A stretch of 57,929 nucleotides of DNA from Fragilariopsis cylindrus CCMP1102 (Eukaryota > Bacillariophyta > Bacillariophyceae > Bacillariales > Bacillariaceae), in the NCBI GenBank assembly GCA_900095095.1, contig FMBT01000543.1:1-57929 (forward strand). Reading direction: 5' to 3'. The stretch's first letter is position 1, and each line of letters opens with the position of its first letter. The position numbers were made by a program, and so were the translations under genes. Of the stretch, positions 41,538 to 53,991 are shown piece by piece. The notes under the pieces were generated by a model. That model was given only the letters and a program-made list of their open reading frames with translations. It did not search any database and was not told where the DNA came from.

Positions 41538-42262
41538 ATTTTGTGTGTGTGTGTAGAGGAAGGGAGACTAGTACAGTAGGCTGTAATATCCTACTCTACA
41601 AGTTGGCATAATTATATACATCACAAAGCGTTGTTAAATCCACCCACCATTCACACTGTTACTACCGAAGTATGAGAGTTAGTGTACAATATATTCAAAG
41701 TTTACATGCACCTCCACTACAGTACTAACAAGCAACGAGTGCGCTTAAGTTAATTATTATTGCATGCGTACTAGTATGAAAGTTCTTTTCTGTCGCGCAC
41801 ATAAAATCAATAGAGAACAATCAAATACCAATACCGTTTTTAACACGTCAACTAATTAGGAATAGAAATAATATTTTCTAATACCGTATAATAATATCAA
41901 AACAGCCAATGGAACACGTACTTAATGCGGCGCGACAAAGTAACGCGAACTCAGCATTAGAAATAGACAAACGAACGAAACTTCAATTTTGCATTTATCA
42001 ACATTTTGGCAATTGTGAATTGTGAATTGCGTCGAACGACGTAAATTGCATTCTTTGTACGCAAAACGAAGTAAAGTAGAAAGTAAAGAAAATATGAACG
42101 TGAACTCGGGAAAAATAGACAAACGAACGAAACTTCAATCTTGTATTTATCAACATTGGCAATTGTAAATTGGTGTGAACTGTGAACTGTGAACTGTGTC
42201 GAACGACGTAAATTGCATTCTTTGTACGCAAAACGAAGTAAAGTAGAAAAAGTAAAGAAAAT
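41538..42262. promoter_or_regulatory. divergent intergenic with tandem duplication of the kinase leader
   Basis: Contains the duplicated 5' region of the histidine kinase gene (see separate entry) and AT-rich DNA. A short upstream ORF starting at the first duplicated ATG (42093) could act as a uORF. Confidence 0.45.
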
Positions 42263-42265
42263 ATG
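41963..42265. repeat. about 153-bp tandem duplication ending at the kinase start codon
   Basis: ATAGACAAACGAACGAAACTTC begins at about 41962 and again at about 42115. Both copies run through GTCGAACGACGTAAATTGCA to AAAGAAAATATGA. The second copy supplies the start codon of the kinase. The first has the equivalent ATG 150 bp upstream, followed by a different sequence. Confidence 0.85.
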
Positions 42266-45200
42266 ATTTCAGATCAAAGCCTCACGACGACGACGACCCG
42301 TGTGGCAATTGCAGACTGCTCTCCAGATTGTTCCTCGTCTACTAGTATTACGCCAACAAACGCAATGATTTCAGATCGGAGCCTCACGACGACGAAGACC
42401 AATTCTTCAGATCGTTCCTCGTCTACTAAACAGATGAACGTATCCCGTAAACGACCGTCAATTGTCTTTGATGAGATCTCGGCTGATGTATCCGCAGCAT
42501 CGTCCAGTAAAAAAACAACAAACGCAATGAGCCAAAAGACGAGTCGTACGACAATAATGGACTACACTTCTTCAGATCGTTCCTCATCTATGAAACGGAG
42601 GAGTTCATCCAGTAAACCGTCAGTAGTCGTTGATGAAACGGTGGCGGCTAGATCATCATCCAGTGAACAGCAGATTCCAAAACATCATTGGTGGAAACAT
42701 TGGTCCGGTACCCATGTTGTTCGTGATGAGCATTTTACAAAGAGTGGTAGAGCCGTATGGGCGGGTCGAATCATCTTTGTCTTAGTGCTAATTTCTGTGG
42801 CTACCATCCTCGGTATCTTGGCATACCATTTCTTGACAGAAGATGAATATGAACGTGCCGAGAAGCAGTTTATATATATATCGGAACGGGCTCAAATGGA
42901 AGCAAAAGAAGGCCTTCTCGCTAGACGTTGGGCCGGTGTCACGATGGCTAGCATCGTCGGTGAAATGTACCCAAACAAAGAGCAGTGGCCTTTTGTGGAA
43001 TGGTTAGGCTTTGAACGGATCACAACAAGTATGCTCAACACCTCACGTGGGAATGATATGGGATTCGTGCCATTTGTAGACCCTCCTAAATTATCGGAAT
43101 TTGAAGACTTTGCGAAGGCGACCTACCAAAAACTTGGATTTCCCAACAACACAGGTGTCAGCAAAGAATTTGGTTTTGGTGTGTGGTATAAGCAAAACAA
43201 CGTGATGCCACCAGTCAAATATCATGATATTAATGCAACATCTCTCAATTTTGATAGTCCCTATAAAGTTCTTGCGCCAATTTTTCGAACTGATGAAGGA
43301 TATCATCCAGTTTTACTATTCAATGTTCATTCACAGCCTTCACAGGACATGCCATTGATCAGTTGATTAACTGTAGTCACGTACGAGAAGATCGACATCG
43401 ACGTTCCGTACTCGATGACGAGATCGAAACAAATCGCAACAATACCAACACTTCAAGTCCACCATCCATGCCGCCCAATCGTTGTGGAGTTATCACCGAC
43501 ATTTTCGAAAATTTAAAACTTGGGGGTTTATGGTCTATTGCTAATTTCCTACCGATTTATCCGGTCCAGGATCCTCTTAAAGTGGTCGGATATATTCCTT
43601 CTATTTTTATTGTTCATGAGCTGCTGGATAATATTTTTGCCAAGGATATCAGTGGCATTGATGCTGTGTTTGAATCGGATGCACGATCAATCTCATACAC
43701 TATCGTCGAGGGCAAACCTATTTATGTAGGTGAAGGCCAACATTACGATCGAAATTACGAGATTCATAAAGTAACAAAACAATTGATCGATCCTGAACTG
43801 TACGCAGATGGGCAGGAAGGTGTTCCTAAAAGTTTTAAGTTTCATTTGATTCCCAATAAAAACTTTTTTGTTCGCACTAAAGGTAAGCGCAAGACAATGC
43901 ATAACGCAATAAACGAAGACTCATTGTATTTATCTATTTCTGTTTCATGTGCCGTTATTACACTTCGTACGATTACGTCCTCGTACTTTCTCACTTTTTT
44001 TCACCGACGTACCTATCTATATATATCTGAAGGCCCCCTTGTTGCCAGTATTGCCGTACAATGCTGGCTTTCTTGTTCTATGATTTCTTTGTCCGAAAGG
44101 AATTTCATGCCAAAAGAGAATTATTACAGGCACGGAGGCAATTTATGCGCTTTGTCAGGTACGTACAGTAAAGTACAGCATACGGTACAAGGATCGACTC
44201 ACTCGGAGCATCGATCGATCGATCGATCGATCGACCGAAGTCTGCTTTAGCTAGCCTATTATAATATAGTTTTGTTATCTTGATTCTAACCCATATAATC
44301 GTTCACAACAACATACCTACCTTAGTCATGAAGTCCGCACTCCCCTTAATGCGGTATCGATGGGTCTGGATCTAATACAATCGGAAATGGCAAGTACTCT
44401 AGGGTATAATTGTACAACGAGCTATCGAGCTAGTGAAGGCGGTCTGCCACATCCAAAAAGTGAACTCAAACGAAAAGAACACGAGAACATTCCTCCCCAA
44501 AAGACTCGTGATTGGTTCCAGCTTACGCAAGAGATACAGGTTAACGCACAAGGAGCTGTTGATATTCTCAATGATCTACTGAACTACGATAAGATCGAGC
44601 AAGGAAAGTTGAACCTCGGACTGGAAGTTGTGCCGGTGTGGCATCTTCTTGAAAAAGCTATCATTGAGTTCAAGAGTCCAGCATCGTCAAAGAATGTAAA
44701 GTTAAGCCTAATGTTTGGAGAAGATGGAAAACCACAGACGTCCGTGTGTCGATCACAGGATTTGCCACACAACATTCGCTCGTTACAAGTGATAGGAGAT
44801 TCTGTACGATTGACCCAAGTAATTAGAAATTTGATGTCTAATGCATTGGTAAGTACAGAGTTGAAGAATTCGATGACTTACTTGTGTGCTTATATATTTG
44901 ATACTAATTACACTTTTTTCGTACAAACTTCCAGAAATTTACACGGTCAGAGGGATCTGTTCACGCCAAGGTGCTATTTTGCTCACGACTGACTTCTCAA
45001 ATCAAAGATAAAGTTATCACTCTCCAGAATAAGCAGGCTATATCGGGGGCAAAAGTAGGATACATAAAAGTGATAGTATCGGACACAGGGGCAGGTATGA
45101 CCACCGACCAACTTGGTCGACTGTTCCAAGACGGCGTCCAATTTAATGTGAATGAATTGCAAAAGGGAGGAGGAAGTGGTTTAGGTCTGTACATTGCCAA

Positions 45201-45950
45201 AGGAATAGTCAAACAGCATAATGGATCCCTATCAGCAACATCCGATGGTATTGACAAAGGAACCACCTTTGAACTGAATCTACCACTTTGGAAGCTCAGC
45301 TCAGGTGGTATTTCTGATGAGGAGGAGGAGGTAAAATCCGACATGCTTCTATCGGAGTGCACGGAGGAAAACATCGCACCAAAATCACTTCCTTTGATGA
45401 AAATTTTAGTAGTGGATGATGTCATGTCGAACCGAAAGCTACTGATACGTCTTCTGGAACGGTGTGGGCATCATTGTGACGAGGCACAAAATGGCAAACA
45501 ATGTGTAGAGATGGTGTCACAGGAATCTTCGTCGGGACATCCTTATGACTCAATTCTTCTTGATTTTGAGGTATGTACGCACCCAGATATTTAATTGGTA
45601 AAATAAGAGAGCAAACTGGGTTAATATTTAATTGATTCATCCTAATATTTTCTGTCTCTTTTTTCTTTTCTTTTTTTCCCTCGACACTGAAGATGCCAAT
45701 CATGGATGGTCCTACAGCTGCGAAGTCGATTCGGGAGCTTGGTTTAAAGGTAAACATCATTGGCATCACGGGAAATGTTCTTCCAGATGATATTAAATTT
45801 TTCAAAGCATGCGGTGCGAATGATGTTCTTGCGAAACCAGTGAAAATGGTGGATTTAAATATGAGTTGGGTGAAATTCTTCTCTTCCCGCCAAGAAGAAT
45901 TACCAGAGTTTTGTGGGTCGTCCTGGACGAATTGTGATATTGACGTGTGA
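42263..45950 (+). CDS. transmembrane hybrid histidine kinase (sensor, kinase, receiver)
   Basis: Proposed exons: 42263-43882, 44033-44158, 44326-44848, 44935-45570 and 45693-45950. One-base losses near 43338 and 44067 must be allowed for, giving about 1054 residues. After a Ser/Thr-rich cytosolic N-terminus comes a membrane segment (IIFVLVLISVATILGILAYH), an extracytoplasmic domain of about 350 residues resembling CHASE-type sensors, then a second membrane segment (GPLVASIAV, then MLAFLFYDFFV). The kinase core shows the H box SHEVRTPLNAVSMGL (spanning a splice site), N box RLTQVIRNLMSNAL, DTGAGM and GGGSGLGLYIAKG. The receiver has LVVDDVMSNRK, phospho-acceptor Asp in LLDFE|MPIMDG (spliced) and AKPVK. 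It should relay an external signal to a phosphotransfer protein. The ligand is unknown. Confidence 0.85.
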
Positions 45951-46696
45951 GAAACTATCAGTGCAATTATCGTGCTTCACGAATGATTGAATGAATGAAT
46001 CGACTGACCCGAATTATAGACCTACTATACGTGTACAGTGTAGCTAGCTAGTATCTATATTCGTAAACATATCGGTACTGTACAAATAATAAATACGATA
46101 TCTTGTTTGGCCCGGCAGAGCGAATATAACGAAGAGCGTGTCTTTTTCGAGATGTGCACATTCTGCCACTCTCATGTGCTAATTAATTAATTTAAATGCA
46201 CAAATGAAGCAATACTGGATATCCATCTCATATACAGTAGTGACACCATTTCTAATATGTTGGTTGAGGATGTAACTTAATTGATGCAAATATAGTAAAC
46301 TTAAGAGAAACATAGATACCTCCTCCGTCTAACGGGGAAGTAGAAATATTCTTCAGTATAAATATAAATAAAAGTTCTAGGTACTATTATGGTTAATAGT
46401 TAGAGAAGAGTTACTCTAACGTTATTAGCAGACGATAGATTGATAATGCATTCTTTAATTCTAAAAGGGAAATCTGCCAGGTACTGTATGCATGTATCAT
46501 ACATATTACCATAGATTTCACTCAATGATCTACAGTAATAAGATATAGGCGCGCTATGTGATGATGACGTCATCTTCGCGCAATAATATACACGAATGAA
46601 TGTAGAAGATGCATGCTGCCAACAAATTTAAGAAATCATTTTACAGTTACCAGTAATAAGGACGAATTGAATCAATCAAAAGGATATACAAGTACA
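45951..46696. promoter_or_regulatory. intergenic/promoter region with CRE palindrome
   Basis: About 660-750 bp. TGACGTCA lies at 46565-46572 inside the longer palindrome GATGACGTCATC (46563-46574), about 40 bp before the upstream candidate start of the next gene. No other gene is seen. Confidence 0.4.
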
Positions 46697-47041
46697 ATGG
46701 CACTACTACCTTCTGATCGTAATGATAATATGTCATCCACAAGGACTACTACTACTGCGATACTCGTTGGAGCAACGTGTGGTGTTATTGGAGTCGTCGT
46801 TGGACTTGCCATTCCTCCAATCCTGAAACGTCTAACGCTTGCTGGGGTTATTCGATCGTCGAAGAATGACAAATCATCATCATCATCAGAAGAAGAAGAA
46901 GGATGTAAATCAACAACAACCAATGGTAGTGATGGGACACATTCTGTTCGTTCAGGTCTTAAGAATGATTCATCATCATCAATTCGTATTAATCAATCAA
47001 AATTAAATGCATTTCTTAGTACTATTTTACTGAAAGCAGCT

Positions 47042-47075
<34 letters not shown>

Positions 47076-48376
47076 CTGGTGGCGACGACGACAGGAAATT
47101 AGAAGAAAAAATGGAGTTAGTGGCATCTGTTCTTACCTATGCTGATTCACGTGGAATACCATCACATGGATCGAATCGTTGTGATACCTATGTCAATGAA
47201 ATTGTTGCTGGATTAGTGAATGCAACTGCAGATCCACTGTAAGTTAGTTAGTTGTAGAAAATAAATAAGAAATACCTCATTTTAAGTGTCCTGTGTGCTT
47301 AGCTTTGTCGCTTATCTTACTGTATTTTGTCATATCACTGATTTTTGGTTTCTTACTATTGCCTTTTGTTTCCTATTCGTTTTAGTGTAGAAAAGGAATC
47401 AGGATGTTGTGCTGTTATTAATGGTAATAATGGATTAGGTGCAGTCACATCTAAATTAGCAATGACAAAAGCACTACAATTATCAAAAATGTATGGTGTG
47501 GCAGTGGTGACATGTCATTCGAGTAATCATTATGGTGCGGCAGGATATTGGGCAAAATTGGCACTCGATCAGAATATGATCGGGATGAGTTTTACCAACA
47601 CTAGTCCATTTGCTGTACCGACACGTGGTAAAACAAGAGCGGTTGGAACAAATCCATTTTGTTTCTTTGCACCTGCTGTTGTTACTACTACTAGTACTGA
47701 TACTGATGCTACTGATGCTACTGATGCTACTGCTACTGCCGATAGTTTTCAACTTGATATGGCAACTAGTGCTGTACCGGTTGGTAAGGTAGAAGTTATG
47801 GATCGGATTGGACAGAATGTACCAATAGGATGGGGTGTCGATGAAAATGGTAATGATTGTACAGATCCTAAGGTTATATGTCAACGTGGTGGATTATATC
47901 CATTAGGTGGATCAGAATTAACAGCGGGATATAAGGGATATGGACTTGGTATGTTTGTGGAAATTATTTGTTCTGTATTAAGTGGTACGTCACATGTTGG
48001 TCCAGATGTACAATCATGGAATATATCCAGGGATGGTCCATTACATTATGGGCATTGCTTTATTGTCATTGACCCGACACGATTCGTCGATGGATTTGAG
48101 AAACGATTAGGTGATTATTTAACAAAGATGAGGAACTTACCTACTACTAGTGATACAAGTAATGATAATGATAATGATAGTAATAACAGTGTTCTGGTCG
48201 CTGGTGATCCAGAAAAACAATTTGAAAATGATGCAATTAAGAATGGTGGTATTGTCCTACATAAATCTGTTGCGATAACATTAAAGGCATTAGCTGTACG
48301 GTTCAATGTAGATAACATACCCCCAGAATTACAATGTTTAGATGAGAACAAATCAAAGGCTAGTTTGTACGAATAG
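46613..48376 (+). CDS. malate/L-lactate dehydrogenase-2 family oxidoreductase, membrane-anchored
   Basis: Exons 46613-47238 and 47386-48376 join as CT|T with GT-AG ends (538 residues). The ATG at 46697 is an equally good start and would give 510. A membrane segment (AILVGATCGVIGVVVGLAIP) precedes a Ser/Glu/Thr linker containing 12 Thr. The Ldh_2 domain follows: SRGIPSHGSNRCDTYVNEIV (HGxxR motif), VINGNNGLGAVTSKLAM, VTCHSSNHYGAAGYWAK, GMSFTNTSPF, GTNPFCFFAP and a C-terminal GYKGYGLGMFVEIICSVLSG. This NAD(P)-dependent family acts on malate, sulfolactate, ureidoglycolate and similar 2-hydroxyacids. Which one applies here cannot be read. The anchor is unusual for the family. No frame break is seen. 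Confidence 0.85.
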
Positions 48377-49377
48377 AATAATCATAATACAGTAACACAG
48401 CAATACTATTTATAATACAGTAATATAGAATACGTATAGGTGATAATCTAAAGTTCTACATTCGTCATCAATTGTCCTCCTTTAAAAAGTCCCATTGATT
48501 ATTGTCAGTAAAAATTCTCCGTTCTTGTTGCTATCTGTACTATACAACAACATTTTATGCATTGCAACTCGCTGCAGTTGCGTTTGCGCTTCAACATAAC
48601 AGAAGCGGTAGTAGTTGTTGTTGCTGTTGTCTCTCTATGATTAATGAACAGGCCAGCAGCCGGCCAGTAGTGACATACCAGATCGAACAATCCCGTTGCG
48701 CAATTTCTTTTATCTCTCTCTTCCTTGCTTGTATTATTGGGTATTTCAAAAATTCCGTTGGACTTTTTGTATAACCTGTCCTAAATTTAATAATGGGAGT
48801 AGTATTGGTAACGGTGGAGGAAATATCTCCGTCATCTCCATCGCCTACACCTCCTTGTTTATTAGCATATACTTGGGTCCAGTTTGGGGTATAATTGTGT
48901 TCCAATATTAAAGATCCTATTGAATGCATTCAGAATAGTCACGTCAGATAGACAAACGATTCCTACAAAAGTTCTAAAAGGATAGCTTAAAGTGAGTATT
49001 TCCTATGGGAAAAAGTGAAGGGACGTTTTATATTGAATATATATGTATACAGAGGTATTATTTTTATCATGGACTACTATGATTTCTTTCATTTCTTGTT
49101 TGGTGAGGAGGAGAAAACGACAAATGCAGGATAGACTATTCGTTCTGCTGATCCGTTCCGCTCACTCGCTCGTCTGTCCCACACCTTCGGCCATTCTTGT
49201 CTTTCTGTTACTCTTTAGTAGGATAATGATATAAAATTCTTCTATACTTTCGTTAATTCGATTCGATTTGATTTGATTCGATTCGATTCGATTCGATTCG
49301 ATTCGATTCGATTCGATTCGATTCGATTCGATTACATTCCTTCAATCTCCCTTTATCTTCTTCCTTCCCATCTGTTT
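48377..49377. other. intergenic with pentanucleotide array
   Basis: Holds the (ATTCG)n array at 49256-49333. A minus-strand ORF at 48591-48929 (112 codons, poly-Gln) has no family signal and is not supported as a gene. Confidence 0.45.
49256..49333. repeat. (ATTCG)n pentanucleotide microsatellite
   Basis: About 15 units of ATTCG with two early ATTTG variants. It lies just past the 3' end of the SWIB gene. Confidence 0.9.
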
Positions 49378-50504
49378 TTACTTCGTTTCAAGTAATTCTG
49401 CTTCTTTTTCATCATGATTATATTCAGATTTATCTAATTTTTCTATTAAATGATCTGTTACATAACGATTCATATTAAACATGTAACCTTCCTATTACCA
49501 CCCATCACAATTTTTAATTTATCATCACACAAAATTTCACGTTTATCTTTTGGATCTTGTAAATCATGTTTTTTAATATATGCCCATATCCCTTTGACGA
49601 CTTGTGGACGGGGTAATATATCCGTACCAACAATTTCAGCTAATTCATCTGATAAACGATACGGTGGTTGTAATCCAGGCTTTTTTGGTTTGCGTTTTTT
49701 ATCACCATCCTCATCATCCTTTCCTCCCTTGCCACTACTACTACTACTACTACTTTTATTACGTTTTCTACTTTGACTGGCAGCCTTTGCAGCATTTTTC
49801 TTTTTAATTGTGGCAGCTGATGGGGTCGTTAAATCAACTGGCTTATATGGATGGATATGTGCTCCAATATATTTATTCATTGTGAACATAGTAAATGTAT
49901 TACAACCAAATAAACTTTTCATCTTAGTATCTAAAAATATTTCACGTTTATTTTCAGGATTCTGTAATTCATTTTCTTTTATATAATCCCACATAAATTT
50001 AACAATTTCTGTACGTGATGCTTCCCTTGTTGGTGTTGTGCTTGGGTCCTCCTCCTCTGATGATGATGATATTCCCATAAATGATGCAAGTTCTGATGAA
50101 ATCTCTTTTTTCATTGATAATCCTGTTGCTCTTTTTTTCTTTTCTGGTTTTTCATCTTCCGATTCATCTTCATCTTCCGATTCCGATTCATCCATTGCAT
50201 TAATCGCATCCGATAATGCTTGTTTAATAAATTTTGAACGTGGTTTCAGATCAGCACCACCACATTCTTTTGATAATAATTTAGTAAATGCTTTCACACC
50301 AGTATTTTGTAAATTTACTAATGGAATTAATCGTTTAATATGTGATCGTAATACTTCATCTGTTGGTTCTTCTTCTTCTTGATCTTCGTCTTTATCTTCT
50401 CCATCTTCTTCTTGTGCTTCCTCCTTCACGTCTTCTTCCTGTTTGACACGTTGTTTTTTACTTTTACGGGCCATGATAGTGTGATAATAATGATTTTCTG
50501 GCAA
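49378..50504 (-). CDS. chromatin protein with DEK-C and two SWIB/MDM2 domains
   Basis: The start is at 50504 or, more likely, at the ATG at 50474 (MARKSKKQRVK). Highly charged N-terminus, then a DEK-C-like helical unit (TDEVLRSHIKRLIPLV...KPRSKFIKQALSDAI). The first SWIB domain runs through REASRTEIVKFMWDYIKENE, DTKMKSLFGC and FTMNKYIGAHI, and the second through PYRLSDELAEIVGTDILPRP, IWAYIKKHDLQDP and DKLKIVMGG. The last strand is interrupted near 49483, where one base seems missing. The next frame supplies MFNMNRYVTDHLIEKL and a natural stop at 49378. Corrected length is 365-375 residues. SWIB proteins act in chromatin remodelling or transcription. The basic linker (KKRKPKKPG) is nuclear-localisation-like. 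Confidence 0.85.
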
Positions 50505-51598
50505 TTCTTTGTTGTTTTTAAAGAAAATCGATCGATGATGCTACAAGCTAGCTAGATGTGTGTGCCTTGCGGTTACTACTTTTACTCCTACTGATAGTAC
50601 GGTACGGTATGGTATGGTACGGTATGGAACGGTAGTAGGCAACACCGTTTGACAAGTCAAGTTGACACGTTTAGTTGAATCAATGGAAGACAAACAAAAG
50701 GAGAGGATGGGTTGTGTCAGTGTAATGATATTTCAAAAAGAGAGAATGAATCAATACACTTTATAAAGAGTACAACGTATAAAAGAGCAGAAGGGAAGTG
50801 TGATAGAATTCAATATCTCTTGTCGTACCTGGTGTGTGTGAGTAATACAGATTTGTTATAGATCGATAACAATAATAATATTATACTAACTTAGTACTAT
50901 GCACAGGTAGTAAGGAGAAGGGTGAAAAAAACAAGCGTGAAATAAAAAAAAAGAGAAGCCATCTATTTCTCTAGCTTCACAAAAGGGTCAAAAGCTACCG
51001 TGCGTGTGATAAAAAACAATCATCTCATAAAATAATCCTTCTTTTTTTGTACTTCATCTATCTTTGATGATGATTGATTGGGTTTCACGCGCCCCAGCAA
51101 ACAATTCATCGTGATATGCTTTTTTCTAACAAGATATGAAATTTCAATCATGCATGTTTGTTTCGAGAGTCGAGTCCCATGAAAAACAAATTGAAAGCAC
51201 GACTAGATGTACTTTGACACTTCTTACCGGTCCATTTTTCTTTTCTTTTTTCGAGAGGCGATGTAATCATTTTACATTTTACGTTTTTACGGACGATCGA
51301 TCAAAAAGCGACATAAGATCATGCATAGAAAATTCGAAAACGGCAGAATTCGTACTCGCGATTCCAAAAGAAGTTTTTGTTTACTGTACTCGCATGGCGC
51401 ATTGCTTCGACTGTTTGTCCATACTCGTGACATTTGCAAAACAACCTACACTCACAAAATCAAAAATCAAGATCAAAAATCACATACTAGAAAAAGAGAA
51501 ATAAAAGATACCTATTCGAACAACAAGTCGTTATTGTCATTAAATTAAGATCTTCTTGACAATAAATAAACTAATAGACAAAACAAAAATTTAACAAC
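50505..51598. other. intergenic with repeat copy 1 flanking the transporter
   Basis: Contains (GGTAC/GGTAT)n near 50600-50632 and the first copy of the about 90-bp repeat that recurs at 53910. ORFs at 51136 and 51321 lie over this repeat and have no support. Confidence 0.45.
51105..51198. repeat. direct repeat flanking the POT gene, copy 1
   Basis: ATTCATCG(TG)ATATGCTTTTTTC, then AAATTTCAATCATG(CATG)TTTGTTTCGAG and GTCCCATGAAAAACAAATTG. It matches copy 2 at about 53911-53991 with a few small indels. Confidence 0.75.
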
Positions 51599-53614
51599 AT
51601 GACAATTGAAGGCAGTCTACGCAGTATTTCTTACGACAACAACATTAATGATGGAGACGTTAACAAGGATCTTCCTACAAACGTGAATTCCAAAGAACAA
51701 CTTTCGCTTTTACCTTCAAAGTTCTTATCTGATGATCCGAAAAGGCCTCTCCTTTTGACTGCCAAGGGCGTTGCTTATAAATACGCCCTTCGTCCGCTAT
51801 TTTTCTCTGCATTAGCAATTCTCTTAATTGAATTCTTTGAACGTCTCGCTTATTACACTATTTATCAGACTCAAACTGAATTTTTAGATGGAGCGTACTC
51901 TACCGCATATGCGACCCCTAACACTAACTGGAGTGCTGACCTAACACCAGCACAAGCTACTAAATTTACCATGTGGGCAACTACCATTACGTACATTGCC
52001 CCATTTATTGGTGGTATTGTGGCAGATGGTCTTCTTGGAGACTACTTTGGAATAATTGTCGGTATTTCTATTTTTATTTGCCAGGCCTACTTGTGATTGC
52101 ATTAGTCACATTCCCTGGTTTACTTGGTAGCACATTCAATATGACAGCTTTGAGAGTAGGCATGCTAGGTCTCATGCCAATAGGAACAGGATTCATCAAG
52201 TCACTTGTTAACGTATTTGGAGCAAAACAGGTATGTATTCTACAATATGAGTCATTTTGTTGGTATGTTTTCCATTTCTTTACTCACATCTTCATTACTT
52301 TTTTCTATCCGCTTCTAGTTTCATCCTGTTGTACAAACAACCCAAATCGCAAGCTACTACACCAATTTTTATGTTGTGATCAATATTGGATCATTGCTTG
52401 CATCAACCGCAGCACCAGTACTGGCTCATATTAACATTGAGGTAACTTATTTCATTCCATTTATCAGTATGTGTTGTGGATTTATTGTTTTCCTTTCATT
52501 CTCCAAACGATACATTATGAGACCACCAGAAAAAGAAGCTCTCTTTAGTACACTTGCATTGATCGGAAAGCGTGTAGCATGCTGTAGAAAGTTTGAGGAT
52601 TCAAAAAAGGCCGATGGGGGTCAAACGATTATTGATGGTATTTCCTGTGACATTATTAATTGTGCCATTCAATATAGTGTATGCTCAAATGAGTTCCGTT
52701 TTCATTATTCAAGGTCAAGCGATGAAGGCTTCTGGCAATTTTGATGCATCATTTATGAGTACGTTCGATGCTATTTCTTGTATCCTCTCTGGAATTGTTT
52801 TAGGCTCGTTCATTTATCCAACGCTTGCCAAGCGTGGAATTCATTTACCAGTCACCTATAAATTTGCCATTGGATCTGTTTTTGCGACATTGGCGATCGT
52901 TAGTGGTATCATCATTGATAAAGCAATTAAGGAAAGTTACAACAATGGTGAACAACAGATCAGTGTATGGTTTTTGGGCATATCGTTTTTCCTCGTGGGA
53001 ATGGGAGGTAAGCTATTAAACTGTAATGAAAAGAACAAATCTTAGCTTGGGATCCGTACATATACTTTTCACGCATAACATAATTAATCTAACTCTCGCT
53101 CATGTTGTATATCTACTCATTCTTTTCTACAACAGAGGTCTTGACAAATTCAGCTGGGTACGAAGCTGCCTTTAAGATTGCCCCCAGTGAGCAGAAAGGA
53201 CTAGCTTCTGCTATCAACCTATTCATGATGGGAGCGCTCCCGAATTTTATCTGTCAAGGCATCGTATCTGGAGTAGAGGGTTGGTTTCCTAAAAAACCTG
53301 AAATTTCCACTCCTATTCAATTGACTAAAGCTTATGTCGAAAGTGGTATTACAAATTACTTTTGGATTCTTTTCGGCATTGTATTATTATTTGGAGTTTT
53401 CCTAAATCTCCTGCCTCCAGTTAAGAATTTTGTAGAGAACGTTGTTTCTAACGCCCTTGACGCGACCGCAACGGAATTATCGAATATAGGAGATGACGAC
53501 TCCTGCAACGAAGACGATGACAAGGCAATTGAAAATTCCGAAGAAGGCGGAAGTAGCACTGGAATCAATGAAGAAAACGAAAATATTGAAGAAGTTGAGA
53601 GTTACAAGTACTGA
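51599..53614 (+). CDS. proton-dependent oligopeptide transporter (POT/PTR2 family)
   Basis: Proposed exons: 51599-52230, 52319-53007 and 53136-53614 (GT-AG, phases join). The frame drops one T in the run at 52071-52075 and has one extra G in GGGGG at about 52616-52620. With both allowed for, the length is 599 residues. POT signatures are clear: EFFERLAYYTIYQ, YIAPFIGGIVADGLLGDYF, LVNVFGAKQ|FHPV (at the splice), SYYTNFYVVINIGSLL, VFPVTLLIVPFNIVYAQMSS and AGYEAAFKIAPSEQKGLASA. Such transporters import di- and tripeptides or nitrate with protons. The C-terminal tail is acidic and cytosolic. It is bracketed by an about 90-bp direct repeat. Confidence 0.88.
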
Positions 53615-53910
53615 TTTGTGTGCTACAAAATGAAATGTGTATAAACGTGTGTATATGAAAAACAGATGTACCGTGCGAAATAAGAGCTATCTAATAATAA
53701 TAATGTATATATGTTATCTTATCATCTACTTCTATCATGTTCAAGTTATCTTCTACACAAGTTAACAACAAAGTAATGGATACAATTAAGTAGGGTTAAG
53801 ATTCTAGCCAACTAGAGCTTGTACTTTTGCTTGAAAGAGATTCCGCATCGTCAAACATAACTAACGATGTAAGCAATAGTTCATCATCGTTGAGGGGTCG
53901 TGATACAACA

Positions 53911-53991
53911 ATTCATCGATATGCTTTTTTCAAATTTCAATCATGTTTGTTTCGAGTCAAGTCGAGTGAGTCCCATGAAAAACAAATTGAA
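53911..53991. repeat. direct repeat flanking the POT gene, copy 2
   Basis: Second copy of the sequence at 51105-51198, same orientation, about 2.8 kb away. Together the two copies enclose the whole POT transporter gene. Confidence 0.75.

Noticed and set aside
48502..48929. Overlapping plus and minus ORFs (90 and 112 codons)
   Set aside because: Neither shows a domain or presequence, and the poly-Gln/Cys part is a simple repeat.
51136..51548. 122- and 75-codon ORFs upstream of the POT gene
   Set aside because: They overlap the flanking direct repeat. The second copy of the repeat does not keep the frame.
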